64,000 nt of DNA from Bacillus sp. WMMC1349. GTDB lineage: Bacteria > Bacillota > Bacilli > Bacillales > Bacillaceae. The translations under genes and the position numbers were made by a program. This document shows, in pieces, positions 16,932 to 24,797 of this stretch (positions are counted from its first letter, which is position 1; each line of letters starts with the position of its first letter). A model generated the notes under the pieces. The model ran no database searches. It worked only from the letters and a program-made list of their open reading frames with translations, and was not told the DNA's origin. The DNA lies in assembly GCF_013155385.1 (NCBI RefSeq), contig NZ_JABJUQ010000007.1, forward strand, positions 3,380,501-3,444,500, given 5' to 3'.

Positions 16932-17939
16932 TCAGCTTTCATATAGACCAAAGCTTGCCAGCCACGCAATAAATACTGTCGGCGCTCCGGTTAGAAATCG
17001 TGAATACAACACAGATGGTACACCAACTTCAACCGTTTCGACTTCCGCTTCAGCAAGACCGAGACCGACCGGTATAAAATCGGCTGCAGCTTGTGAGTTA
17101 ATGGCAAACAACGCCGGCAGCGCCAAACTCGGCGGAATATTCCCTTTTCCAATTTCGACACCGATCAATGATCCGACAACTTGGGCAATAACAGCTCCCG
17201 GTCCAAGAAATGGTGACAGCAATGGAAAAGAACAGATAAGTGAAATCAATAGTAAACCCGGGAGAGAACCTGCAAAAGGAGAAAGAAACTTTGCAAAGAT
17301 ATCACCAATTCCCGACTCTATAATTACACCAATCAATAATGAGACAAAGGCCATAAACGGCAAAATCGTTTTGATAACGGTTTCAATCGCATCTCTTCCA
17401 GCCTGATAAAAGACACTGACAACAGAGCCCATTGCCATACCGACTCTTGCCATCACTCCTTTTGGTATTTTTTGTTCACTAATCTTTTTCTCTGTGCTAT
17501 AATGGGTTTGTTTATTTTCATTATGATTTTCTGTTAGAATATTAGACTGATCAGGCTGTTCTTCAGCCTCATGCAGTCTGATATTCTCTTTTTTTACAGC
17601 GGATACATAAATATCTTCAGTAATATGTGCAGCAAGCGGTCCGCTTTTTCCCGTTGCCATGATATTGATGGTCGGAATTCGTTTTTGCGGATAAAGACCA
17701 CATCGCAGTGTCCCACCGCAATCAATGATCACAGCAGCCATTTCTTCTTCTGGTACTGCCTTTTTAAAACCGTCAACAAGTGTACAGCCTGTCAGCTCTG
17801 CCAAATCATCTGCAAATTCCGGCTTATTCCCGCCGGTAATATAGACAATTTTATTTTTCTTATCATCAGGAGTGATAAGAAGCGGTCCCCCATATCCTCC
17901 TGGGCCTTTTGAAATCATGACTGAATGATAGGAACTCAT
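16932..17939 (-). CDS. srlE: PTS glucitol/sorbitol-specific IIBC component
   Basis: A 335-aa membrane protein that carries the IIB domain (residues 1-120) with the phosphorylatable cysteine in [15 protein letters not shown] linker of about 40 hydrophilic residues and a IIC portion with several membrane helices (from about residue 185; [38 protein letters not shown]) follow. It phosphorylates sorbitol during uptake together with SrlA. It follows srlA by 15 bp and precedes srlB. Length is close to that of the enteric protein. Confidence 0.93.
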   Translation of the reverse strand: MSSYHSVMISKGPGGYGGPLLITPDDKKNKIVYITGGNKPEFADDLAELTGCTLVDGFKKAVPEEEMAAVIIDCGGTLRCGLYPQKRIPTINIMATGKSGPLAAHITEDIYVSAVKKENIRLHEAEEQPDQSNILTENHNENKQTHYSTEKKISEQKIPKGVMARVGMAMGSVVSVFYQAGRDAIETVIKTILPFMAFVSLLIGVIIESGIGDIFAKFLSPFAGSLPGLLLISLICSFPLLSPFLGPGAVIAQVVGSLIGVEIGKGNIPPSLALPALFAINSQAAADFIPVGLGLAEAEVETVEVGVPSVLYSRFLTGAPTVFIAWLASFGLYES

Positions 17940-17954
17940 CTATAAACCGCCCTC

Positions 17955-18503
17955 CTATTTAAGATGTATGGAATCCTTCAATACAATGCCTTGTTGTTTT
18001 GCCACATATGCTGTGGTGAAATCTGTTACCCAGCCTCTTAAAAAGTTGGTCACAATCCCGACCAAAAAGTAACGGAGGGCAAGTTCTGTTGTTTCATGTC
18101 CTAAAGTCGTAATACCTGCAGCAATTCCTAGAAAAACAAACAGCTCACCAGGATTGACATGGGGGAAGAGCCCATTGTGCGTATGGCAGGAATAGGAGGC
18201 TGCAGCATAATAGCTTGGTTTATATTTTTCAGGCAGAAATTTTCCTAATGACAGTGTCATCGGGTTCGCGAGCATGAACGTACCAAGGACAGGCAAGACC
18301 AAATACCTTGTCAAGGGATTTTTCCCTGATTTTTTCGCAAGCGCTTCAATGCGATTTTCTCCAATTAACCGGATGACTGCATTCATTGCAACAAGCAGCA
18401 TGATTAATAGCGGAACGATATCCGTCACCATATTGACAAAGACTTCTCCGCCATGTCTGAACAAATCCATAAACTTTTCTGCAAACCATGTGATGTTTTT
18501 CAT
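17955..18503 (-). CDS. srlA: PTS glucitol/sorbitol-specific IIC component
   Basis: A 182-aa integral membrane protein of the glucitol IIC2 family, with helices at about residues 25-48, 68-88 and 115-160 and the conserved [20 protein letters not shown] loop expected in the sugar path. It works with SrlE as the permease. The gene lies 15 bp downstream of gutM and upstream of srlE. Confidence 0.93.
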   Translation of the reverse strand: MKNITWFAEKFMDLFRHGGEVFVNMVTDIVPLLIMLLVAMNAVIRLIGENRIEALAKKSGKNPLTRYLVLPVLGTFMLANPMTLSLGKFLPEKYKPSYYAAASYSCHTHNGLFPHVNPGELFVFLGIAAGITTLGHETTELALRYFLVGIVTNFLRGWVTDFTTAYVAKQQGIVLKDSIHLK

Positions 18504-18518
18504 ACTTCACCTCTTTTT

Positions 18519-18941
18519 TTAGTATGACTTAAGTATTTTTTGAAGCCATGTTTTCTTTTGTGGGACATCACCTCCTTTAGCGACAATATTGAACGTTTTC
18601 AGCGCATCTTCAATCGCCATTCTTGTCAGCCGGTCATGCCGAACAAGATCATCCCGGTCAATTTTTAATAAATACTTCCCTTCAAACCCTTTTAACGGCT
18701 TTACCCTTGAAAAAACGGTTACTCCTTGCATTTTAGATGCTTGAATAATTTTGTTTCGCTGATCAATGACAAACATCACGACAGTCCCTGCTCTGAATAG
18801 TCCAGTTCTTCTGCCAATTGCAACCCTTCCTAAACGCCTGGATTCCGCAAATTTTTGATTAAAGTGTCTGATTTGCCAAAATCCAAAAATACTTTGAAAA
18901 AGCCAAGCTAACCCGAGGGCTAGGATCAAATAAATCATCAT
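18519..18941 (-). CDS. gutM: glucitol operon activator GutM
   Basis: A 140-aa protein with an N-terminal hydrophobic segment (residues 2-22) followed by a basic, soluble region (GRRTGLFRAGTVVMFVID, SRVKPLKGFEGKYLL). This is the GutM/SrlM family, described as an accessory activator of sorbitol operons in enterobacteria and lactobacilli. The start follows GAGGAGGT at 9 nt and overlaps the stop of the SorC-type regulator gene (ATGA), which shows translational coupling. Confidence 0.9.
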   Translation of the reverse strand: MMIYLILALGLAWLFQSIFGFWQIRHFNQKFAESRRLGRVAIGRRTGLFRAGTVVMFVIDQRNKIIQASKMQGVTVFSRVKPLKGFEGKYLLKIDRDDLVRHDRLTRMAIEDALKTFNIVAKGGDVPQKKTWLQKILKSY

Positions 18942-19894
18942 GTTTTTTTTACCTCCTCAATGATGTCTTGAGCAGTTTCAGCTGTCGTCACCAAAATATT
19001 GATATATCTACCTTTTGCTGCTCCAATAATTGACGGTACTTTTTCACGGGATTCAGCTAGCCCAATAGAGTATTCCAAATTCTTTAAACGATTGATATCT
19101 ATTGCAATCGTCCGATAATTAATCTCTGTATCTAGTAATTTTCCAGAATGATCGAAAAAACGAGAGCAAATATCCCCAACCGCATGTTGTTCTTTTAAAC
19201 TTTCCCTGTCCTTGTCTCCATAAAAGCCCGTCCAAATCATATTGGATGAGCTAAAAGGTGCTCCAATTCCAACCACTGCTACTGTCAGTCTATCCCAAAG
19301 AGCCTGGATCTTTTGGAAGTAATGGGATTTCACAATCTCATCTTTTGTTTCTTTTTTCTCAACAACAGCTGCTGCATCAATAAAATATGGAGTTCCGCCA
19401 AAATCTCCGGCAATACTGTAAACGATACTGTTCACATGATATTTCGTATCCATTGTGCCAGGACCTCCGACAAGCGGGACAAAAGAAGCATTGCGTTTTT
19501 TTGCACCATGGAATTCTCCGATCATTCCCGCCATCGTTGTTCCCCAGGCAAAACCGACCGTATCGCCGTCTTTTATGACTCGCTTTAAAATCGCAGCTCC
19601 GCCTTTACCAACACTTTTTTTCTTTTCTGCAGCAGTTTGCTGAGAAATAGTCTCACATATGTATACTTCTTTTAATCCTAAGAGCTGCTCTAATTCCTGT
19701 TCCATATCGTAATATGCTCCGACATGATCATCGATAGTAATTTTGACAATCCCTTCTTCCCGTGCCTTTTTTAACATGCGTCCAACAGTTGTTCGGTATA
19801 TCCCCGTTGCTTTTGCAATTTGATTTTGTGTCATATCCTCTTCGTAATACATTTTACAAATTTTAATTAATAACCGTTTATCATCTGTCTCCAT
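18938..19894 (-). CDS. SorC-family (DeoR-like) regulator of the sorbitol operon
   Basis: A 318-aa SorC/CggR-type regulator. The N-terminal HTH (about residues 18-42, MTQNQIAKATGIYRTTVGRM) is followed by a sugar-phosphate isomerase-like effector domain (VGFAWGTTMAGMI, FVPLVGGPG, GIGAPFSSSNM). The ATG at 19894 has AGAGGTG at 5 nt; a longer frame would run through the operator. It is the first gene of the operon and overlaps gutM. A TGCACA-TT-TGTGCA dyad just upstream is the probable binding site. In E. coli the equivalent position is filled by the DeoR-type GutR, so this regulator-operon pairing is distinctive. Confidence 0.88.
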   Translation of the reverse strand: METDDKRLLIKICKMYYEEDMTQNQIAKATGIYRTTVGRMLKKAREEGIVKITIDDHVGAYYDMEQELEQLLGLKEVYICETISQQTAAEKKKSVGKGGAAILKRVIKDGDTVGFAWGTTMAGMIGEFHGAKKRNASFVPLVGGPGTMDTKYHVNSIVYSIAGDFGGTPYFIDAAAVVEKKETKDEIVKSHYFQKIQALWDRLTVAVVGIGAPFSSSNMIWTGFYGDKDRESLKEQHAVGDICSRFFDHSGKLLDTEINYRTIAIDINRLKNLEYSIGLAESREKVPSIIGAAKGRYINILVTTAETAQDIIEEVKKT

Positions 19895-19910
19895 AAAAAC
19901 ACCTCTATTT

Positions 19911-19924
19911 TGCACATTTGTGCA
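19911..19924 (-). promoter_or_regulatory. probable operator of the SorC-type regulator
   Basis: TGCACA-TT-TGTGCA, a perfect inverted repeat with a 2-bp spacer, lies 17 bp upstream of the regulator start and downstream of the promoter. That position suits autorepression of the whole operon. Confidence 0.65.
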
Positions 19925-19940
19925 TGTACTGATCATATGT

Positions 19941-19958
19941 TGTGTATTCGCTTTCATT
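19941..19958 (-). promoter_or_regulatory. cre site (CcpA) of the sorbitol operon
   Basis: AATGAAAGCGAATACACA on the minus strand matches the consensus WWTGNAARCGNWWWCAWW at 17 of 18 positions and overlaps the end of the -10 element. Catabolite repression by CcpA is expected. Confidence 0.75.
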
Positions 19959-19984
19959 ATACAACCAGGAAAAATGTTCGTCAA
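19956..19984 (-). promoter_or_regulatory. sigma-A promoter of the sorbitol operon
   Basis: TTGACG (19979-19984), 17 bp, TATAAT (19956-19961) on the minus strand: five of six and six of six consensus matches. Confidence 0.8.
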
Positions 19985-20008
19985 TTTAAATTTGTATTTT
20001 TTGTGTCG

Positions 20009-20040
20009 AAATAAAAAACCAGTCAAAATAGACTGGTTAG
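20009..20040 (-). terminator. terminator of ssbB
   Basis: AACCAGTC TATTTT GACTGGTT followed by TTTTAT on the minus strand, about 65 bp beyond the ssbB stop. Confidence 0.8.
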
Positions 20041-20104
20041 ATAATGGAGAGAAATTGAGGGGGTCATTGATTTTATTTAAGCGGGAGAATATTGGGGAAA
20101 TTCA

Positions 20105-20446
20105 TTAAACTTCAGCAGGTTCACGCGGTTTTCCACCTAAGAAGCGGACAGATTGAGCAACGACTTCTGTTAAAAAAATCCGTTTCCCATCTGAATTCAC
20201 ATAATTTCTCGTTTGAATTCTTCCATTGAGTCCAATGATGGTTCCTTTCCTGCAATAATCCGTTGTTTTCTCAGCCGTTTTCCGCCAAAGTGTACAATTG
20301 ACAAAATCTGTTTCAACTTCACCGGCAGCATTTTTGAAATGTCTGCTGACAGCCAAAGTAATATTTGCAACCGGAACACCATCTGATGTATACCGAAGCT
20401 CTGGGTCTCTAGTCAAGCGGCCAACCAGCATGATCTGATTAAACAT
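20105..20446 (-). CDS. ssbB: competence-associated single-stranded DNA-binding protein
   Basis: A 113-aa OB-fold protein: MFNQIMLVGRLTRDPELRYT at the N-terminus, FVNCTLWRKTAEKTTDYC in the core. It lacks the acidic C-terminal tail (DDDIPF type) that marks the housekeeping SSB, and its length equals that of B. subtilis SsbB (YwpH), which protects internalised DNA in transformation. The ATG at 20446 has GGGAGGG at 5 nt. No clean ComK AT-box pair could be recognised in the 100 bp upstream, so regulation by ComK is only expected from the family. Confidence 0.92.
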   Translation of the reverse strand: MFNQIMLVGRLTRDPELRYTSDGVPVANITLAVSRHFKNAAGEVETDFVNCTLWRKTAEKTTDYCRKGTIIGLNGRIQTRNYVNSDGKRIFLTEVVAQSVRFLGGKPREPAEV

Positions 20447-20549
20447 CAGGTCCCTCCCTTCATCTTCGATATTCACAGTCTACAAAAGAAAAGCCCATCT
20501 GAAAAATATAAATAAACAAGAAATGCTCCTCGAAAAAATGTTATTCTTT

Positions 20550-20918
20550 TCAATTCCCCTTTTTATTGCGATAAATCATAAACATCATTCCTTTTTTGTT
20601 TGACAAATATGTATTTTTTAGAAATTGTGAAAAAACAGGAGATGTTAACCACTGACTGGTGTATACCCGGACATATGAGCCACCGTCCCAAGCAAGGAAG
20701 CGAAATGTTAGTTTTTTTTCTTTGAAAATTAATTGAAATTCATAAATTTCCATTCTATCGTCTGTTTCATAGCGAAACAAGATATCTTCATCATGGCATA
20801 CATCAATTTCGTATTTTTTGAAGTTATCTGATAGAAAGCAAAATATAAGTGGCTGGCGGCGTTTAGCATGTATACTACTGCTATTTACATATATTTCTTT
20901 TAAACGAAAGTAGTTCAT
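20550..20918 (-). CDS. ywpG: YwpG family protein
   Basis: A 122-aa soluble protein starting MNYFRLKEIYVN after GGGGTGAC. It has a mixed alpha/beta look (RQPLIFCFLSDNF, LTFRFLAWDGGSYVRVY) and no membrane segment. The name rests on its position between ssbB and ywpF and on a general resemblance to the B. subtilis protein I remember; function is unknown to me. It lies upstream of ssbB on the same strand, with about 100 bp between them. Confidence 0.65.
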   Translation of the reverse strand: MNYFRLKEIYVNSSSIHAKRRQPLIFCFLSDNFKKYEIDVCHDEDILFRYETDDRMEIYEFQLIFKEKKLTFRFLAWDGGSYVRVYTSQWLTSPVFSQFLKNTYLSNKKGMMFMIYRNKKGN

Positions 20919-21068
20919 AAGTCACCCCCTATTTCATATAAGTATAATTAAAAATCAAAGATTATAAAATATGTTTCTATGAAAAATAAAGGATGTTCTC
21001 GTTCCGGTGTTTCACTAATATCGTGATATAATGGTGATACAACTATGGAAGCTTGTGAGGTGAAAGTT

Positions 21069-21482
21069 ATGAAAACCTTTAGGCTGATTGATTTGAAAAT
21101 TGTCCGCCAGGATGAAACAGCCAAGCAGATTGAAGAGTTTCCTTTGATTGACGGCTTGATTATTAATAAAGAAGACGGGGAAAACCATTGGATGATAGAA
21201 GGACTTGTCTCAAAGAAATATCGATATTTTTTTGAATATCTTCTCCAAGAAAAAAAAGAAGTGAAGGTTTATGTAACAATCACCAAAAAAAGTAACTTGC
21301 CAGCCTTGCTTTTGGCAAAGGTAAAAAAAATCACCATCCTTGGTGAACACGTTTCCGTTTTATTGGACGGTAAAATGATCACTTCTAAACTGAGACAAGG
21401 TTCTGAAAAAGTTTTAGAAGGATTGATGAAAGAAGGATTTACAGGTGATAAACTCCTTGAAGCGTTTAAACAACATATTTAG
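21069..21482 (+). CDS. ywpF: YwpF family protein
   Basis: A 137-aa protein beginning MKTFRLIDLKIVRQD. The ATG at 21069 has GAGGTGA at 6 nt and gives the length expected for YwpF. It ends in a short helical domain (GSEKVLEGLMKEGFTGDKLL). The molecular function is not established. A TATAAT at 21027-21032 is a probable -10; no good sigma-A -35 was found. The gene is convergent with mscL, and a GGCTGTC/GACAGCC hairpin without a T run lies between them. Confidence 0.8.
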   Translation: MKTFRLIDLKIVRQDETAKQIEEFPLIDGLIINKEDGENHWMIEGLVSKKYRYFFEYLLQEKKEVKVYVTITKKSNLPALLLAKVKKITILGEHVSVLLDGKMITSKLRQGSEKVLEGLMKEGFTGDKLLEAFKQHI

Positions 21483-21508
21483 TCCAAGGCTGTCTAAACG
21501 ATGACAGC

Positions 21509-21895
21509 CTACACCTTAGAATGCCTTGTCTGCTCCTTTAAAAGATCGCGAATTTCCTTCAGTAGCTCTTCCTCAGGTGTTGGAACAGCTTTTTCTTCCT
21601 GAACATCTTTTTTCTTTATCTTTGATATATACCGAATAAAAATAAAAATAGAAAATGAAATAATAAAGAAATTCATAATTGATTGAATAAACAATCCGTA
21701 CTTCATTTCTGCATTGCCAAGCGTGAAGGAAAGCGCTGAAAAATCCAGTCCGCCAAGCAAAAGACCAAAAAGGGGCATCATCATATCATTAACCAGTGAG
21801 GTAACAATTTTTCCAAAAGCTCCTCCAATAATCACCCCTATTGCAAGATCGATAACATTTCCTTTAATCGCGAAGTTTTTAAATTCTTTCCACAC
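21509..21895 (-). CDS. mscL: large-conductance mechanosensitive channel
   Basis: A 128-aa channel with the conserved N-terminal [20 protein letters not shown] helix and glycine-rich TM1 ([11 protein letters not shown]). A periplasmic loop, TM2 (about residues 68-90) and a charged C-terminal bundle ([14 protein letters not shown]) follow. It opens under membrane tension to release solutes on hypo-osmotic shock. The start is GTG at 21895 with AGGAG 9 nt upstream. Confidence 0.96.
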   Translation of the reverse strand: MWKEFKNFAIKGNVIDLAIGVIIGGAFGKIVTSLVNDMMMPLFGLLLGGLDFSALSFTLGNAEMKYGLFIQSIMNFFIISFSIFIFIRYISKIKKKDVQEEKAVPTPEEELLKEIRDLLKEQTRHSKV

Positions 21896-21928
21896 GCTAA
21901 AAGTCTCCTTTTTTCAAGATAAAAAAAC

Positions 21929-21956
21929 AAATGGGTTCATCATAAACCCATCTGTT
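21929..21956 (-). terminator. terminator of fabZ
   Basis: ATGGGTT TATGATG AACCCAT followed by TTGTTTTTTTATC on the minus strand. Confidence 0.8.
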
Positions 21957-21961
21957 GTTTA

Positions 21962-22396
21962 TTATGCCTGTTTTTCTCCAAGTGAAAACATCAGCTCTGC
22001 TTCACATACAACCTCTCCATCAACCTTTGCAACCCCTTTTCCTTTGCCGATTGCACCTCGGAAACGAGTCACTTCAAGTTCAAGATCCAAACGATCCCCA
22101 GGTTTCACTTGTTTTTTGAAACGGCAGGAATCAATTCCCGCAAAAAAAGCAAGTCTACCGCGGTTTTCCTCTTTCATTAAGAGTGCCACGGCTCCTACTT
22201 GTGCTAGTGCTTCAACAATTAATACGCCCGGCATAACCGGGTAATCTGGAAAATGTCCATTAAAAAACTCTTCATTTGCTGTCACATTTTTATAACCTAC
22301 AGCCCGTTTCCCTTCTTCTACTTCTGTCACCCGATCAACTAGCAAAAACGGATAACGATGGGGAATAATGTCTTTAATTTGCTGTGTATCAAGCAT
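21962..22396 (-). CDS. fabZ: 3-hydroxyacyl-ACP dehydratase
   Basis: A 144-aa hot-dog-fold enzyme of type II fatty acid synthesis that dehydrates 3-hydroxyacyl-ACP. The active site is visible as [20 protein letters not shown], with His in NGHFP and Glu in [20 protein letters not shown] forms the core strands. The ATG at 22396 has AAAGGAG upstream. It is monocistronic here, ending at a strong terminator. Confidence 0.96.
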   Translation of the reverse strand: MLDTQQIKDIIPHRYPFLLVDRVTEVEEGKRAVGYKNVTANEEFFNGHFPDYPVMPGVLIVEALAQVGAVALLMKEENRGRLAFFAGIDSCRFKKQVKPGDRLDLELEVTRFRGAIGKGKGVAKVDGEVVCEAELMFSLGEKQA

Positions 22397-22522
22397 GCTT
22401 ACATCTCCTTTACTGAAAGATATGTATAGAATGACAAATCAAGTCCTATCTGTACAACTGGAAGTATATTATGAAACCGAATCTTTTTCAATCACGACCA
22501 ATCCTCTAGAAACTAAAACGGT

Positions 22523-22683
22523 GGTGACCTGAAAGTAGTATGGATGAATAAAAATTGGGAATTTGCTCGCTTTCCGCGGGCGATCCGCGAGCCTCCTCGG
22601 AGCTCGTTCCTTGCTCCTGCGGTGTATCACCTGGCTCGCTGTTCCCATCAAGAGTCTCGCAATGCCCGATTAGACAGCTCCTT
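22523..22683 (-). repeat. dispersed palindromic repeat, copy 1 (MITE-like)
   Basis: About 160 bp in the 515-bp gap between fabZ and flhP. The core (GGGAATTTGCTCGCTTTCC, GGGCGATCCGCGAGCCTCCT, TGGCTCGCTGTTCCC, GAGTCTCGCAAT) matches the reverse complement of 28222-28413 at roughly 85-90% of positions by eye. The end AGACAGCTCCTTT matches the GGAGCTGTCT end of the other copies. The rest of the gap (22397-22522 and 22684-22830) holds no gene I can support. Confidence 0.8.
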
Positions 22684-22830
22684 TGGATTACAAGAAATTT
22701 AAAAAAAATCGGCGTTCCGCAGGTTTTCTTTTCCAGGTATCGAGTTTGGAATTGCGGTATTAGTCCACAGCATACTGAAAGTAGCAGGCATCCGCCAGCT
22801 CCTTTCAGAGAAAAAACGAAACAAAAAATT

Positions 22831-22869
22831 AGCAAGTGGAGAAACACTGCTCATGTTTCTTCACTTGCT
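22831..22869 (-). terminator. terminator of flhO-flhP
   Basis: AGCAAGTG-AGAAACA arms around a 7-nt loop form a ~16-bp stem. A TAATTTTTTG tract follows on the minus strand. A similar hairpin follows the cardiolipin synthase gene at 35289-35325. Confidence 0.8.
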
Positions 22870-22911
22870 TTATTTTTTAGACTTATTGTACTGTACGGTC
22901 CCATTTACATC

Positions 22912-23733
22912 TTAGCGCACTGAATTGATCAATCCCATCATTTGATCACCCATTGTGATTGCACGGGAGTTCATTTGATAAGACCTCTGTGTAGCGATAA
23001 GATCGGTCATTTCTTTTGTCACATCTACATTTGATCCTTCAAGAAAACCTTGTTTCATCGAAATATCCCGGCGATTAGCACCGACTAAATTGATAAGCGC
23101 TGTCGGGCGTAACTCATCCTGAACAGTGAAAAGATTGCTTCCTGTAGCTTTAAGGGCCTGCGGTTTTACCGCCTTCACAATACCTAAAGTAAATCTTAAT
23201 GGCGCTTCACCTTGATTGCTGGATGCTACCGTGATTTGTCCTCCAGCATCAACTTTAAAACTGCTAAAACGCTGATCAAAACGAATCGGATTCCCATTCT
23301 GATCTAGTACTGCATGTCCATCTTGAGTAACGAGTTGAACTTGATTGCCCTGCCCAGGTGTCAAATAAAATGAGCCATCTCGTGTATATTGAACTTCACC
23401 ACCGACATCAACTTGAAAATATTGATATGGTGAAGTCAGTGCAAGATCTAGATCGCGTTTTGTCTCTTTCAGATTTCCTTGAGCATGTGTCAGCCGTTCG
23501 GTTAAAGCAGCTCCGACACCAAGACGCAGCCCCGGTGGCGTTTTTCTGCTTTGGGCTACTTCATTATTTTTTTCATCCACTTGTTTCATCTCTTGTCTGA
23601 CAAGCTCAGAGAAACTTGAATGTTTAGACTTATATCCCGTCGTGTCAACATTGGCAAGATTGTGACTGATATTATCAATCTGTTTTTGCAGCTCATACAT
23701 CGTGTTTGAAGCTGTTACCATAGATCTTAACAT
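22912..23733 (-). CDS. flhP: flagellar hook-basal body rod-type protein FlhP
   Basis: A 273-aa FlgG/FlgF-family protein. The N-terminal rod signature (NTMYELQKQIDNISHNLANV, TTGYKS) and the C-terminal NVDVTKEMTDLIATQRSYQM block form the usual paired coiled helices. B. subtilis flhO and flhP encode distal-rod or hook-basal-body components needed for motility. The start ATG at 23733 has GGAGG but at an unusually long 13-nt spacing. It follows flhO by 39 bp and shares its sigma-D promoter. Confidence 0.9.
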   Translation of the reverse strand: MLRSMVTASNTMYELQKQIDNISHNLANVDTTGYKSKHSSFSELVRQEMKQVDEKNNEVAQSRKTPPGLRLGVGAALTERLTHAQGNLKETKRDLDLALTSPYQYFQVDVGGEVQYTRDGSFYLTPGQGNQVQLVTQDGHAVLDQNGNPIRFDQRFSSFKVDAGGQITVASSNQGEAPLRFTLGIVKAVKPQALKATGSNLFTVQDELRPTALINLVGANRRDISMKQGFLEGSNVDVTKEMTDLIATQRSYQMNSRAITMGDQMMGLINSVR

Positions 23734-23772
23734 TGTTTTATCATAGCCTCCATTTATTGTTTAGCTGGACAC

Positions 23773-24612
23773 TTATCCAATTCTTCCAATCTCATTCGCT
23801 GCTTTTTCCATGCTTTTATCATAAGCTTGAAGGACTTTCTGATTGGCTTCAAATGAACGGTAAGCAGCTGTCATATCTGTATAAGCTCTTGTTATATCAA
23901 CATTTGAACGTTCAGCCATCCCCTGTTTGACCGAGTAAGTGACATCAGGACGATTGACTGCGCTCGGCAGATTGTCTCCATTTTCCGTCCGATACAAATC
24001 ATTACCTTCTCTCGCTAAATTCCTTGTATCAAGCGCAATCCTGACATCGATTTTGCCAAGATTTTGACCGTTTTCAGTTACGGTTCCATCCTCGGCGACT
24101 TTAAAGTTCTCGCTTCCGACAGTAATCGGTTGACCAGTTGTGGAAAGAATCGCATTCCCATTGATTGTCAGTTGATTATTTTCATTTAAGGAAAAACGGC
24201 TGTTTCTTGAATAGCGAATATCTCCATTTTCGAGCTTGACAGCATAAAACAGAGCCGCTTTATCATTCGTCTCTTGATTGACAGGTACTCTTGATTCACT
24301 AATCGCAATATCTGTCGCCTGATTAGTACTTTGGAGATCCCCTTGGGAAAATTGGGGTTTTAACTCTTGGAGATAAACTCCTGTATTGATGGAACCAATT
24401 GGTGTGTTTTTAGAAAATGATCGTGAATAGCCACCAGCTTTGAATGATCCAGATTCCATTCGGCTTAGTAACATTTCCGGGAACGAGCGAATGGAACTTT
24501 GGTCTTCTTTATAACCAGGTGTATTCGCATTTGCAATATTGTTGGTCAGCATCTCTGTACGACGTTGCTGGGTAATCATTGCTGATGTTGCTGTATAAAG
24601 ACCTTTTAACAT
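23773..24612 (-). CDS. flhO: flagellar hook-basal body rod-type protein FlhO
   Basis: A 279-aa rod/hook-basal-body protein with N-terminal MLKGLYTATSAMITQQRRTE and ANANTPGYKE, and C-terminal RSNVDITRAYTDMTAAYRSF. The second of two adjacent ATGs (24612) is preferred because GAGGTG is then 5 nt away. It is the first gene of flhO-flhP, transcribed from a sigma-D promoter upstream, so it is a late flagellar function. Confidence 0.9.
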   Translation of the reverse strand: MLKGLYTATSAMITQQRRTEMLTNNIANANTPGYKEDQSSIRSFPEMLLSRMESGSFKAGGYSRSFSKNTPIGSINTGVYLQELKPQFSQGDLQSTNQATDIAISESRVPVNQETNDKAALFYAVKLENGDIRYSRNSRFSLNENNQLTINGNAILSTTGQPITVGSENFKVAEDGTVTENGQNLGKIDVRIALDTRNLAREGNDLYRTENGDNLPSAVNRPDVTYSVKQGMAERSNVDITRAYTDMTAAYRSFEANQKVLQAYDKSMEKAANEIGRIG

Positions 24613-24723
24613 CATTTCACCTCAAAGAATCTATAATTGACTTAAAACGAGAAATTTCTCAAATTATCTATTTACAAAAAGAGAACATTTGTTCTATAAT
24701 AGTATTTAAATATGGCACTCTTA

Positions 24724-24749
24724 TTATCGGCAACTTTCTGATTCTTTTA
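24724..24749 (-). promoter_or_regulatory. sigma-D promoter of flhO-flhP
   Basis: TAAA (24746-24749), 14 bp, GCCGATAA (24724-24731) on the minus strand; the sigma-D consensus is TAAA-N14-16-GCCGATAT. It lies about 110 bp upstream of flhO. Confidence 0.8.
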
Positions 24750-24761
24750 AGTCTTTTAAAT

Positions 24762-24790
24762 AAAAAAACCTCATTCTCGGGAGAATGAGG
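24762..24790 (-). terminator. terminator of mbl
   Basis: CCTCATTCTC CC GAGAATGAGG followed by TTTTTTTA on the minus strand. Confidence 0.88.
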
Positions 24791-24797
24791 CTTTTGA

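Noticed and set aside
20447..20549. ComK boxes upstream of ssbB
   Set aside because: AAAA and TTTT runs are present but not with the required 5-bp internal spacing, so I could not support the site.
21486..21512. GGCTGTC/GACAGCC hairpin between ywpF and mscL as a terminator
   Set aside because: No T run follows in either direction; it may help termination but the evidence is too thin for a feature.
22506..22923. Open frames of about 60-120 codons across the fabZ-flhP gap on both strands
   Set aside because: They run through the GC-rich repeat and the flhP terminator, have no ribosome-binding site and begin in repeat sequence; similar spurious frames appear in copy 2 of the repeat.
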